64,000 nt of DNA from CAYXLI01 sp964464925. GTDB lineage: Bacteria > Acidobacteriota > Terriglobia > Bryobacterales > Bryobacteraceae. This document shows, piece after piece, positions 52,458 to 61,277 of the stretch. The notes below the pieces were generated by a model. It saw only the letters and a program-made list of their open reading frames with translations, did not search any database and was not told the origin of the DNA. The position numbers and the translations under genes are program-made. The first letter of the stretch is position 1. Each line of letters starts with the position of its first letter. The stretch lies in NCBI GenBank assembly GCA_964464925.1, contig CAYXLI010000028.1, positions 1 to 64,000 on the forward strand. Direction: 5' to 3'.

Positions 52458-53549
52458 ATGGCAACCCCTCCAGTGTTACAAAGGACGCCCGAGACCCAAG
52501 AGGATCCATCGAACCGGCTGATGGGGCTGCTGCGCGATGTCCGGGCCCGGGCGCAGAAGCTTCAGGAATGCCTAAACGAGATCCGGAAGACGTTTCAGTT
52601 GAAGGATACGGATGCCCGAGCGCTGGAAAGCGGCCTGGCGGTCGAGGAATCCCTGCTGACATTCCAGCGCAATAACGACGGGATGCGCCAGAATCTGGCG
52701 GATATCCGTGCTCTTTTCGATGCCAACGCCGAGAGCTACTGCTGGTGCGGGGATTGGGTCGTGTTTATCGAGAACGACTGGGCGGATGTGCAGGCCCACT
52801 GGCCCGTGCCCGGGCAGGATCCGGATGAATGGCAGAGAAGAATGGATATCTCGAACCAGCACTTGGACGAGATCATCTATCACTGCGCGTCTCTCACCGT
52901 GGCCGAGCGTGTCGGATCGAAGATGGAGAACCTTCGCGTAGGGCAGGCCTTGCGATTCGATGAACAATTCGCGGACGAACTTCCGAATCCGGAGCACCGG
53001 AAACGCGTACTTCACGAACTGGCGTGCGAGCCCGGAGCCGTAGAGGGTGGCGTAGTGGACGAGGACTTCGGGATTATCTACCGTGCCGCGGCGAATCCAA
53101 GATCCCAACGCGCCTCGGTATACCGCATTGTGCTTGCAGTGCTGCTGGCTATCTTCGTAGTGCCCTCCGCGTTTTACTACGCAAGACAGCAAATGAGCAG
53201 CGCGGCGGGGAACCTGGAAAATCTGATGGTTGCCTTCCTGGCCATACAGATGGGGAGCGTTGCGCACGTTCTGATCAACGCCGTGAAAGAATACCGTTCA
53301 CGGGGATCGCTCGGATTGGTTGCCATCGGGGACTGGATTCTTTGGCTACATGTGCGCGAAACCTCCATTCTGTTTGGGATTCTGTACGTTGCCATTGGTT
53401 TCCTGGGCTTGGCGTGGACCAATCCAGACCTGAACTGGCTGACGGCCTTCTTCGCGGGTTATAGCATCGATAGCATTATTGACCTGATTCTGCCCAAGTT
53501 CGACAAGCTGGCGGCGCGGAAAGCGGCCGAGGCGCAGGGCTCCCTGTGA
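52458..53549 (+). CDS. Membrane protein with large cytoplasmic N-terminal domain
   Basis: A 363-residue protein. The first 200 residues are soluble and helical (GLLRDVRARAQKLQECLNEI, MRQNLADIRALFDANAESYC). Four hydrophobic segments follow (IVLAVLLAIFVVPSAFYYAR, LMVAFLAIQMGSVAHVLINA, SILFGILYVAIGFLGLAWTN and FFAGYSIDSIIDLILPKF). I do not recognise the family. It lies 40 bases before the microcompartment gene and may share its transcript. Confidence 0.6.
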   Translation: MATPPVLQRTPETQEDPSNRLMGLLRDVRARAQKLQECLNEIRKTFQLKDTDARALESGLAVEESLLTFQRNNDGMRQNLADIRALFDANAESYCWCGDWVVFIENDWADVQAHWPVPGQDPDEWQRRMDISNQHLDEIIYHCASLTVAERVGSKMENLRVGQALRFDEQFADELPNPEHRKRVLHELACEPGAVEGGVVDEDFGIIYRAAANPRSQRASVYRIVLAVLLAIFVVPSAFYYARQQMSSAAGNLENLMVAFLAIQMGSVAHVLINAVKEYRSRGSLGLVAIGDWILWLHVRETSILFGILYVAIGFLGLAWTNPDLNWLTAFFAGYSIDSIIDLILPKFDKLAARKAAEAQGSL

Positions 53550-53589
53550 TACTGTGGGAGATTCAGTTTTCTAGCGCTCAGGAGGATGT

Positions 53590-53880
53590 ATGGAAGCCCT
53601 CGGCATGATCGAAACGAAAGGATTGGTAGGCGCCATTGAAGCCGCGGATGCAATGGTGAAAGCGGCGAACGTGACCCTGCAGTCCAAGGAGTACATCGGG
53701 GCCGGCTACGTGACCGTCACGGTGCGTGGCGACGTGGGGGCTGTGAAAGCTGCAACGGATGCGGGCGCGGCTGCAGCCCGCCGCGTGGGGGAACTGGTAG
53801 CCGTTCACGTCATACCTGCCCCGCACGGCGACACCGAAAGAGTTCTGCCCGGATCGAAGAAAGCAAACGGCGCATTGTAA
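53590..53880 (+). CDS. Bacterial microcompartment shell protein (BMC-H, PduA/EutM type)
   Basis: A 96-residue single BMC domain. It begins ALGMIETKGLVGAIEAADAM and has GAGYVTVTVRGDVGAVKAAT with the conserved C-terminal VIPAPHGDTERVLPGSKKAN. Six such chains form a hexameric shell tile. AGGAGG lies 4 bases before the ATG. The next gene is an aldehyde dehydrogenase 6 bases away. No pentameric vertex protein, no signature enzyme and no further shell protein is in the window, so this is a partial or satellite locus. Confidence 0.95.
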   Translation: MEALGMIETKGLVGAIEAADAMVKAANVTLQSKEYIGAGYVTVTVRGDVGAVKAATDAGAAAARRVGELVAVHVIPAPHGDTERVLPGSKKANGAL

Positions 53881-53886
53881 TCCCAA

Positions 53887-55653
53887 ATGGTCACTGATAC
53901 TGACCTGATGGCCCTGAACGAAGTCCGCAACAAGATTGAAAAAGCTTACGCGGCTTGGCAGAGCTACAGGAACTATTCGCAGGAGAAGATCGACGCTATT
54001 GTCGAAGCGTGCGCAGCCGTGGCGCGGGAGAACGCGCAGCGTCTGGCGGAACTCGCCGTCGAAGACACAGGCTACGGCAATGCGCGAGACAAGCTGTACA
54101 AGAATCTGCTCTCGGCCGACATTCTTCCCCGGACTATGCGCGGAGTGAAGACCGTGGGCGTTCTGAAGGAGTGCAGGGAGCGCCAGATCGTCGAAATTGG
54201 CGTGCCCATGGGTGTGGTTGCCGCAATCCTTCCTACGACCAACCCGACGTCCACCGCGATTTATAAGATCCTGATCTGCCTGAAGGCAGGTAATGGAGTC
54301 GTGCTGAGCCCTCATCCGCGTGCGCGCCGTTGTTCCTGCGAGACTGCCGCACTGATGGCCGAAGCCGCGGAACGCGCCGGGGCGCCGGAAGGCATCATCC
54401 AATGCATTACGAACGCCACGATCGAAACGACGAATGAGTTAATGCGCCACAAGCGCACGGCAGCGATCCTTTCCACTGGCGGATCCGGAATCGTCAAGGC
54501 GGCTTATTCCAGCGGCAAGCCCGCATTCGGCGTCGGTCCAGGGAATGTGCCTGTAGTTGTAGATACAAGTGCGGACATTGCGGACGCCGTGGCAAAGGTG
54601 GTAGCCGGCAAATCATTCGATTACGGAACACTGTGCTCCAGCGAGCAGGCCCTGGTCGCTGAAGAGAGCATTCGCGACAAGGTTCTGAGCCAGCTGAAGG
54701 CGAGCAAGGCGTACATTTGCAATGCCGCCGAGGCGGATGCCCTCGCCCGGGTTCTGCTGCTCCCGCCGAAATGGTCTGTCAATCCGGAGTGCGTGGGTCA
54801 GGCACCGGCGAAAATTGCGCAGATGGCCGGGTTTACGGTTCCGGGCGATACATCGATACTGGCTGTGCACGTCAGCGGTGTGGGCAGAGATCATCCGCTC
54901 TCGGCAGAGAAACTCTCTCCGGTGCTGTCGCTATTCTTTGTGAAGGATTTCGAGGCGTGCCTGCAAACGGCGGAGGCCATTCTGCGCTTCGGCGGCCTGG
55001 GACATACCTGCGTCATCCACGCAAAGAATGATGCGCGAATCCGGGAGTTTTCCGTCCGAATGCCTGCGATGCGCGTGCTCGCGAACAGTTCCGCCCCGCA
55101 GGGTTCCGTGGGGATCACCACCAACCTGCAGCCTGCGATGACACTCGGCTGCGGCGCCATTGCCGGAAACATTACGGGAGACAATATCGGACCGAAGCAT
55201 CTGGTCAATGTGAAGCGTCTAGCCTATGCAGTGCGAAACGCGGACGAAGCATTCGATTACCAGGTGGGTTCTTCCCGCACGGGAAACATGGACGGCAAGG
55301 TGGACAGGCAGACCGTGGTCAGCGCGGTGGAGCGCTACCTGACAGAGCGCGGTCTCGCTCCGGTGATGCGAAAGAATTCCACCAGTGCGGCGGAGAGCGT
55401 AGTGGACAAGTTCTTATCCGGGCGGCGCAGCACTGAAGCGCCCGCCGCACCCTCCTGCGCATGCAATGTGGAGCCCCCTGCACCCGCGCCCGAGCCTGCC
55501 GTAACGATCGTCAATTTCGTGTGCGAAAACGACGTGCGTGCGGCCATACAGAAGAACCAGAAGATCTACATCGGCCCGAAGACTATCGTGACTCCGTCGG
55601 CGCGCGATCTCGCGTCCGCTCATGATACGCTCGTGGTCGCCAAACGGTCATGA
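53887..55653 (+). CDS. CoA-acylating aldehyde dehydrogenase (EutE/PduP type) with unusual C-terminal extension
   Basis: A 588-residue protein, longer than the roughly 460-520 usual for microcompartment aldehyde dehydrogenases. Residues 1-470 are the dehydrogenase: LPTTNPTSTAIYKILICLK, GVGPGNVPVVVDTSADIADA and the catalytic Cys in SFDYGTLCSSEQALVAEE. After an amphipathic segment (STSAAESVVDKFLSGRR) a Pro/Ala linker leads to about 45 residues (NFVCENDVRAAIQKNQKIYI, then TPSARDLASAHDTLV). The amphipathic segment could be an encapsulation peptide. The tail resembles the ITPxARD element I recall in other microcompartment proteins; that is inference. Confidence 0.9.
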   Translation: MVTDTDLMALNEVRNKIEKAYAAWQSYRNYSQEKIDAIVEACAAVARENAQRLAELAVEDTGYGNARDKLYKNLLSADILPRTMRGVKTVGVLKECRERQIVEIGVPMGVVAAILPTTNPTSTAIYKILICLKAGNGVVLSPHPRARRCSCETAALMAEAAERAGAPEGIIQCITNATIETTNELMRHKRTAAILSTGGSGIVKAAYSSGKPAFGVGPGNVPVVVDTSADIADAVAKVVAGKSFDYGTLCSSEQALVAEESIRDKVLSQLKASKAYICNAAEADALARVLLLPPKWSVNPECVGQAPAKIAQMAGFTVPGDTSILAVHVSGVGRDHPLSAEKLSPVLSLFFVKDFEACLQTAEAILRFGGLGHTCVIHAKNDARIREFSVRMPAMRVLANSSAPQGSVGITTNLQPAMTLGCGAIAGNITGDNIGPKHLVNVKRLAYAVRNADEAFDYQVGSSRTGNMDGKVDRQTVVSAVERYLTERGLAPVMRKNSTSAAESVVDKFLSGRRSTEAPAAPSCACNVEPPAPAPEPAVTIVNFVCENDVRAAIQKNQKIYIGPKTIVTPSARDLASAHDTLVVAKRS

Positions 55654-56135
55654 GCTTGAACCTCGACACTCTAAAAACTGAAATACCGGACTACCTGCGC
55701 GAGCAAGGCTTCGTTGTCTTCTACGGGTACCCGAGGGAGTGGGATCCGTCCTCCGAGGTTTCCTGGGATTCCAAGAAATATCCCGACTACAAGGCCTTCG
55801 CGGAGACTGCAAAGGCGCTCGGCGTCAAGATGGTCTTGTTCCATCAATACGAATTCTCGACCGAACTGGTGGACGAGGCACTCGATGACTTGCCGACCAT
55901 GGGCTTCGAGTATGAAGATCAGCGCGCGATGGAACGCCGCCTGCGCGAATTAAGCGTGTATGAGGGATTCACCGCACGGATCGAACTTTCCTACTCGCAC
56001 GATGAGACGGTCTACCGCTTCGAACTCGAAACCGACTGGTATCGGGAGTTGAACGACATCCTGGAAGAACTGGATCTGCGAGAGGAAACCGCCGACGACG
56101 ATGATACACTCGGCGGCTACTACTCGAAGAACTGA
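55650..56135 (+). CDS. Conserved acidic hypothetical protein
   Basis: A 161-residue soluble acidic protein (SLNLDTLKTEIPDYLREQGF at the start, DDLPTMGFEYEDQRAMERRL in the middle, RELNDILEELDLREETADDD at the end). The ATG overlaps the dehydrogenase stop by 4 bases (ATGA) and its stop overlaps the recJ ATG by 1 base (TGATG), so translation is coupled both ways. No motif reveals a function. It may be an acidobacterial family of unknown role. Confidence 0.65.
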   Translation: MSLNLDTLKTEIPDYLREQGFVVFYGYPREWDPSSEVSWDSKKYPDYKAFAETAKALGVKMVLFHQYEFSTELVDEALDDLPTMGFEYEDQRAMERRLRELSVYEGFTARIELSYSHDETVYRFELETDWYRELNDILEELDLREETADDDDTLGGYYSKN

Positions 56136-57889
56136 TGGCCCGATCGAAGTGGTTGCTGCCGGCGGAAGATCCAGCGGCAGTGAAGCATCTGTGCACAGAG
56201 TTGGGCATCCTGCCCCCGGCTGCGCGCGTGCTGGCAACCCGCGGCTACGCCGACCCGGAAAAGGCCCGCGCGTTTCTAAATCCGCGGATTGAGCATCTGC
56301 ACGACCCGTACCTTTTGCGCGATATGGATCGCGCCGCGGACCGCCTGGCCCGAGCCATCGCGAACAAGGAAAAGATCCTCCTCTACGGCGATTACGATGT
56401 GGACGGCACCAGTTCCGTCGTCATTCTGAAGAAGGTACTCGACGTCGCCGGAGCCGATTGCGGGTTCTACGTTCCACATCGCCTGCGCGATGGCTACGGC
56501 ATGCGAAGTGATGTGATGGACCAGGCCGCGCGCGACGGCGTGCAGCTTGTAATCAGCGTGGACACGGGCATTCGCGCCGCCGCGGTTGTGGCGCATGCGC
56601 GCGAGCTCGGGATCGACGTCATCGTGACCGATCACCATTTACCTGAAGCGGAACTGCCGCCCGCCGTTGCCGTAATCAATCCGAACCGGCCCGATTGCGC
56701 TTACCCGGAAAAGGGATTGTGCGGGGCAGGCGTTACGTTCAAGCTCGTGCAGGCGCTCCTCCGGAAACTCGCCTGGCCGGAAGACAGGCTGCGCCGGATG
56801 ACGGAATCGCTGATGAAACTGGTGGCCGTGGCTACGGTTGCCGATGTGGTTCCGCTGACGGGCGAGAACCGCATCATTGTGAAGCGCGGGCTGGAAGGAT
56901 TCGATCGGATCCGCAATGCGGGATTGCGCGCGCTACTGAAGGTGGCCGGCTTCCGCGAAGGCCAATGCCCGAGTTCCACGGACGTGGCATTCCGGATTGC
57001 TCCACGCATGAACGCGGCAGGACGCATGGATACTGCCGAGGCTGTGATCAGGCTGTTCCTCACCGACGATGCCGGGGAGGCCGAGACTATTGCGGCGCAG
57101 TTGCACGAACAGAATCAGGAGCGTCGCGATACCGAGGCCGGCATCGTGAATGCGATCCTGGAAAGCTGCGATCAGAGGCCTGTGCTCGACGATGAGTTCG
57201 CTCTTGTCTTCTCCGGGACCCAGTGGCACAAGGGTGTGGTCGGAATTGTAGCAAGCCGCATCGTGGAACGATTTCACAGGCCCGTGTTCGTGCTGAGCGA
57301 GGACGAGGAGCTTGGAGTCGCATCGGGATCGGGTCGAAGCATAGCGGCTTTCCATCTGCTGGAGGCGCTCGAATCCATGGGCAGCTTGTTCACGAAGTTC
57401 GGTGGACACCGTCAGGCGGCCGGCATCACGTTGCCGCTGGAATCGCTGGACGAGTTCCGCAAGCGCTTCAATGAATACGCGGCGCGCGTGCTGACGCCGG
57501 AAGACCTTTGCGCAACGCGCGAGGTGGATGCAGTAATTTCTCTGGCCGAGATCGATGGCAGAGCAGTGGATGAGGTGCTTTCACTGGCTCCGTTCGGCAT
57601 GGAAAATCAGGCGCCCTCGTTCGCCGTGCTTGACGCCGAAGTGTGCAACACGTCAGTGAAGAAGGAGAAACACCTCTGGGTGAATATCCGCCAGAATCTA
57701 AGGACACTCACACTGAAAGGTTGGAACATGGCCGAACGCGTGACCGAGTTTCCAACAGGCGGGCGCGTCGATTGCATCGTTCAGTTGCAGGAAGATAGCT
57801 ACAACGCGGCCCAGGGTTTCGAGCCCTGGTGTGCGGTGCTGCGCGATGTGCGCGCCGCGGCAGCGCGATCGACAATGTCAGGAAAATAG
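56135..57889 (+). CDS. recJ: Single-stranded-DNA-specific exonuclease RecJ
   Basis: A 584-residue 5'-3' exonuclease of the DHH family. Motif I is LLYGDYDVDGTSSVVIL, motif III VIVTDHHLPEAELPPA, and the DHHA1 domain carries GIVASRIVERFHRPVFVLS and KFGGHRQAAGITLPLESL. Length is normal. It is coupled to the acidic protein upstream, which places DNA repair in the same run as the microcompartment genes. Confidence 0.96.
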   Translation: MARSKWLLPAEDPAAVKHLCTELGILPPAARVLATRGYADPEKARAFLNPRIEHLHDPYLLRDMDRAADRLARAIANKEKILLYGDYDVDGTSSVVILKKVLDVAGADCGFYVPHRLRDGYGMRSDVMDQAARDGVQLVISVDTGIRAAAVVAHARELGIDVIVTDHHLPEAELPPAVAVINPNRPDCAYPEKGLCGAGVTFKLVQALLRKLAWPEDRLRRMTESLMKLVAVATVADVVPLTGENRIIVKRGLEGFDRIRNAGLRALLKVAGFREGQCPSSTDVAFRIAPRMNAAGRMDTAEAVIRLFLTDDAGEAETIAAQLHEQNQERRDTEAGIVNAILESCDQRPVLDDEFALVFSGTQWHKGVVGIVASRIVERFHRPVFVLSEDEELGVASGSGRSIAAFHLLEALESMGSLFTKFGGHRQAAGITLPLESLDEFRKRFNEYAARVLTPEDLCATREVDAVISLAEIDGRAVDEVLSLAPFGMENQAPSFAVLDAEVCNTSVKKEKHLWVNIRQNLRTLTLKGWNMAERVTEFPTGGRVDCIVQLQEDSYNAAQGFEPWCAVLRDVRAAAARSTMSGK

Positions 57890-58213
57890 AAGAACCATTC
57901 CGGCACTTCTGACGCGAAAGACACAAATCGCGGTACGAAATCTGATCCGGCACTCATCAAAACAAGAATTAGTACCTACTGTTTTTGCTGTAGACTAGCG
58001 AGAAACTATTTTCTGTAAACATCACATTTTAACAGACATAGAGCAACTCACCGAGTAGTCCGGACTACCGTCCGGTACTATCGATACCTCGCCTTCCCAG
58101 TACAACCTGATCTTGAACGCTGCAAACACCTCTGATAGTATCCAGTGCAAATAACAAACACAGGCACCATTTTCTGATGCTTGCGTTCATTCTGACCTGA
58201 ATAGGAGAACAAA
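57890..58213. promoter_or_regulatory. Long leader of the PEP-CTERM gene with palindromes
   Basis: A 324-base non-coding stretch with lower G+C. At 58056-58066 a 10-bp palindrome AGTCCGGACT lies next to an ACCGTCCGGT inverted pair. Near the start, CGGCACTTCTGACGCG at 57901-57916 has the GG...GC spacing of a sigma-54 promoter (-24/-12) but a weak -12 match. AGGAG stands before the TTG start at 58214. No gene or RNA fold was identified. Confidence 0.4.
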
Positions 58214-58972
58214 TTGAAGACGAAGCTCTTCTTTATGGCTATTAGTGTGTTCGCGAGTGCGAGTATCGGTTCCGCAGCCGTCGTCGATGTCACTCCCGAC
58301 AATATGAACGGATGGGCATTCATCGTCGAAAGTGGTGCAGGGAGCGGACAGATGGTAACCGGACCTGGGGCACCGCCGCTCGGCATCGGAAGTGCCGAAC
58401 TTACTGCGGCCAGCACTGGGGATCGTATTCTTCTGGCCACCGGTGGGTATGCGGGCGTGAGATTTGATTCGATCACAGGCCTGCAATACAGCACTTATCG
58501 CTCTTCCGGGGGAAGCGCGCTCGCTCCTTCGCTGCAATTCGATGTCGATACGGATCTAACCGACACGAACACGAGTTGGCAGGGGCGGCTGGTATACGAG
58601 CCATATCTTACTCAGACTGTCCTCGACAACACGTGGCAGACCTGGAGCCCGCTGACTTCAGGCGCCAATTGGTGGTTCTCTGGCGCGCCTGGAAATAGTG
58701 TTTGTACGAACGCATCCCCCTGCACATGGGCCCAGGTGCTTACCAGCTTCCCGAACGCTGGCATTCGCGTAGGCGGAGGCACGGAATTTAAGGCGGGTGG
58801 CGGGTGGACCAATTTCGTAGGAAACGTGGACGCCTTCGGCATTCAACTGGCTGGCCAGAGTGAAGCAACTGTTTTCAACTTTGATACTCCGGAACCGTCC
58901 ACCTGGCTGACGGCTGCCGCCGGTTTGGTATTCCTGCTTCGAAAGAAAATCAGCCGTCGCGCTAATGCTTAA
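58214..58972 (+). CDS. PEP-CTERM anchored secreted protein
   Basis: A 252-residue exported protein with a signal peptide (LFFMAISVFASASIGSAAVV), a beta-rich middle and a C-terminal sorting signal: PEPSTW followed by a hydrophobic segment (LTAAAGLVFLLRKK) and basic residues (ISRRANA). Such signals are cut by exosortases. The frame starts with TTG at 58214, 7 bases after AGGAG. Its last 11 bases overlap the end of a convergent gene. No exosortase gene is seen in the window. Confidence 0.88.
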   Translation: MKTKLFFMAISVFASASIGSAAVVDVTPDNMNGWAFIVESGAGSGQMVTGPGAPPLGIGSAELTAASTGDRILLATGGYAGVRFDSITGLQYSTYRSSGGSALAPSLQFDVDTDLTDTNTSWQGRLVYEPYLTQTVLDNTWQTWSPLTSGANWWFSGAPGNSVCTNASPCTWAQVLTSFPNAGIRVGGGTEFKAGGGWTNFVGNVDAFGIQLAGQSEATVFNFDTPEPSTWLTAAAGLVFLLRKKISRRANA

Positions 58973-60509
58973 TAGCCGGATACTGGATGCCAAGCTGCTG
59001 CAGGTACGTGTCGTACTTGGATGGGTCGAATCTAAGCTTATTGAGCTCCGGCCGGAAGCGGTCCATCTTGTCCTTATTCAGGTAGACAGGCGGCTTGGTG
59101 TCCAGTGGAATGAGCGATCTCCACTGGACATTCTTAGTCTGCTCGGCAAAATAGATTTTCGCTTCGCGTAGGATCTCGGGCTTCAGCAACAGGTCCATGG
59201 CCGTCAGCGCGTAAGCAACTGCGCCGGCTGTCGCACCTTTGTGCGCGATGGGCGTCGCCATTGCAATGCCGCTCGACCAATGATGTCCGGTCATGCCCGG
59301 AATGTTTCCCGGATAGCGGAGCACGACAGTCGGCAGGTTCCAGGACACCTCAGCAATATCGTCGGATCCCGCGTTTCCCTGCCCCGGAGGTGTGGTCTTC
59401 ATGTCCGGCACGCTCGTGGGGAGCCCAGTCTCCTTTGAGTTCAGCTCCTTCTGCGCTGCGCGCGCGAGTTTCTGATCATTCTCGTCCCATTGCGGCATAC
59501 CAACGGCTTTGATATTGGACATGAGCGCTTCGGCGATAGGCTTGTTGAAGTGGCCGGGCCATGCAGCACCGAGCACGCGCTCCGTCATGGTCGTGTCCGT
59601 CATCATCGCCGCCGCCCCTGCGATCTTCGTGCCGATGTTGTGCAGGTCCCGAATGCGGTCATAATCCCATTCGCGGAAGTAATACCAGACTGTCGCTTCC
59701 GGCGGGACCACATTCGGCTGGTCCCCTCCGTGGGTAATCACATAATGCGAGCGCTGTTCAGGGCGAAGATGTTCGCGCCGGAAGTTCCATCCTATATCCA
59801 TGAGTTCCACCGCATCCAAGGCGCTACGTCCCAGCCAGGGCGAACCAGCAGCGTGAGCGCTGGCGCCATGGAAAGAGTACTGCGTGGAGACGAGGCCGGA
59901 GCCGCTCGGCCCCCAGGTTGTGCCGAACTCACTCGCAATGTGCGAGCTGAGCATCACGTCGAGATCTTTGAATAATCCGGAGTTCACCATGTAGGTTCGG
60001 CTTCCGAGCAACTCTTCCGCTATGCCTGGATAGAGCCGCAGCGTACCGGGAATGTGGTGGCGCTGCATCAGGCTTTTGACGACGAGTGCGGCCGTGACGT
60101 TCAGCGCCTGGCCGGCATTGTGGCCCTCTCCATGTCCAGGGCCATTCTGGATGAGTGGATCGTGATAGGCGACTCCCGGCTTCTGCGAGGTCTCCGGCAG
60201 ACCATCGATATCGGCCATGAAGCCGATTATAGGTTTACCCGATCCCCATTCCGCCACCCAGGCAGTAGGCATACCGGCCACTCCGCGCTGGATATGGAAG
60301 CCTTCCTTTTCGAGAATGCCGGTAATGTAGCTCGACGTCTCCTGCTCCTGGTAACCGAGTTCGGAGAAGCTGAAGATTGAGTCGACCATCACCTGCGTGA
60401 ACTTACGGCGGCCTTCCACCATTTCCCGGGCAGCTTGCTTCAGCACCTCAGGTGAGGGCGTCTGCGCCAGAAGAGGGAATGCAAGGAGAGCGAAGAGGCA
60501 GCGGAACAT
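58962..60509 (-). CDS. Exported M20 amidohydrolase (AbgB/carboxypeptidase-like)
   Basis: The predicted 515-residue zinc hydrolase has a signal peptide (MFRCLFALLAFPLLAQ) and M20 features: GFMADIDGLPE (first metal), GPGHGEGHNAGQALNVTAAL, the metal-bridging Glu in LYPGIAEELLGSRTYM and MLSSHIASEFGTTWGPS with the lid domain THGGDQPNVVPPEATVWYYF. The C-terminal TGHHWSSGIAM holds the last metal His. It probably hydrolyses N-acyl amino acids or aminobenzoyl-type amides outside the cytoplasm. ATG 60509 places the signal at the start. Confidence 0.88.
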   Translation of the reverse strand: MFRCLFALLAFPLLAQTPSPEVLKQAAREMVEGRRKFTQVMVDSIFSFSELGYQEQETSSYITGILEKEGFHIQRGVAGMPTAWVAEWGSGKPIIGFMADIDGLPETSQKPGVAYHDPLIQNGPGHGEGHNAGQALNVTAALVVKSLMQRHHIPGTLRLYPGIAEELLGSRTYMVNSGLFKDLDVMLSSHIASEFGTTWGPSGSGLVSTQYSFHGASAHAAGSPWLGRSALDAVELMDIGWNFRREHLRPEQRSHYVITHGGDQPNVVPPEATVWYYFREWDYDRIRDLHNIGTKIAGAAAMMTDTTMTERVLGAAWPGHFNKPIAEALMSNIKAVGMPQWDENDQKLARAAQKELNSKETGLPTSVPDMKTTPPGQGNAGSDDIAEVSWNLPTVVLRYPGNIPGMTGHHWSSGIAMATPIAHKGATAGAVAYALTAMDLLLKPEILREAKIYFAEQTKNVQWRSLIPLDTKPPVYLNKDKMDRFRPELNKLRFDPSKYDTYLQQLGIQYPAIKH

Positions 60510-60573
60510 TGTTTGCCTGCCAGAATAGCACCCGCGAAGCAAATGCTAGCCCGTGCGGAACGACAACGGCTGT

Positions 60574-61260
60574 TTAGCGGCGGACGATGATTTCGCGAAG
60601 ACTATCGCGGGTTAGGAAGAATTTCACGGATTGAAATCGCTGGAAGAGTTTTTCTAGGCCCCGGTTATTGAAGAACTGGCCTCGCTGCCGCTCCCCTCGC
60701 GGAGTGAGGATCAGCGTCTTTTGGTCCGCGATCCGATATGTATACAAGGGGACCTGGGTAGCCTTCTCATCTGCGTGAAAGAACGCCAGCAGCAGGGAGT
60801 TAGGGCGAAGGATTTCGTAAAGCTTGTCTACGGTGGGTTGAAGCAACGCGGGATTCAGAAACTGAAGAGCGTCCCAAATCATGACACCATCGAAATGTTC
60901 CGCCGGAAAGTTCAGGCTTTCGTTGAGAAATCGAGCGGCGCGTTCGGGGTCGCTCTGATTTTCATAAAAGTCGGGGCCGTTGCCAAACGCCAGTTCCAGT
61001 GAGCGGACGAAGTCTTCAGACGAAAGGCGATGGCCCAGTTCCGTAATGAATGTGATGTTTGCCTGGCTGGCGCCCGCGAAATCGAGAATGTTCAGACCTT
61101 CCTGGCCACGTAAAGAGGTAAAGAACTGGTCCATTCCCTGGGAGTGCTTTTGGATGGGAGCAGCGCCCGAAGCAATGCCCCCGTTCCTGTGAAGACCGTT
61201 TGAACCGGCAGACGTAGCGGTGGGAGAGTTTCCGAGAATCGTCTTGAACCGGTTTAGCAA
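60574..61260 (-). CDS. SAM-dependent methyltransferase-like protein
   Basis: A 228-residue protein with a Rossmann-type motif (GLNILDFAGASQANITFITE), VMIWDALQFLNPALLQPTVD and YEILRPNSLLLAFFHADEKA typical of class I methyltransferases. The first 45 residues are low complexity. The SAM-binding acidic residue after the glycine loop is not clear, so catalysis is uncertain. It follows the bactofilin gene by 17 bases on the same strand, a pairing that recurs in Acidobacteria as far as I recall. Confidence 0.7.
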   Translation of the reverse strand: MLNRFKTILGNSPTATSAGSNGLHRNGGIASGAAPIQKHSQGMDQFFTSLRGQEGLNILDFAGASQANITFITELGHRLSSEDFVRSLELAFGNGPDFYENQSDPERAARFLNESLNFPAEHFDGVMIWDALQFLNPALLQPTVDKLYEILRPNSLLLAFFHADEKATQVPLYTYRIADQKTLILTPRGERQRGQFFNNRGLEKLFQRFQSVKFFLTRDSLREIIVRR

Positions 61261-61277
61261 AATGACTACCTACTGTC

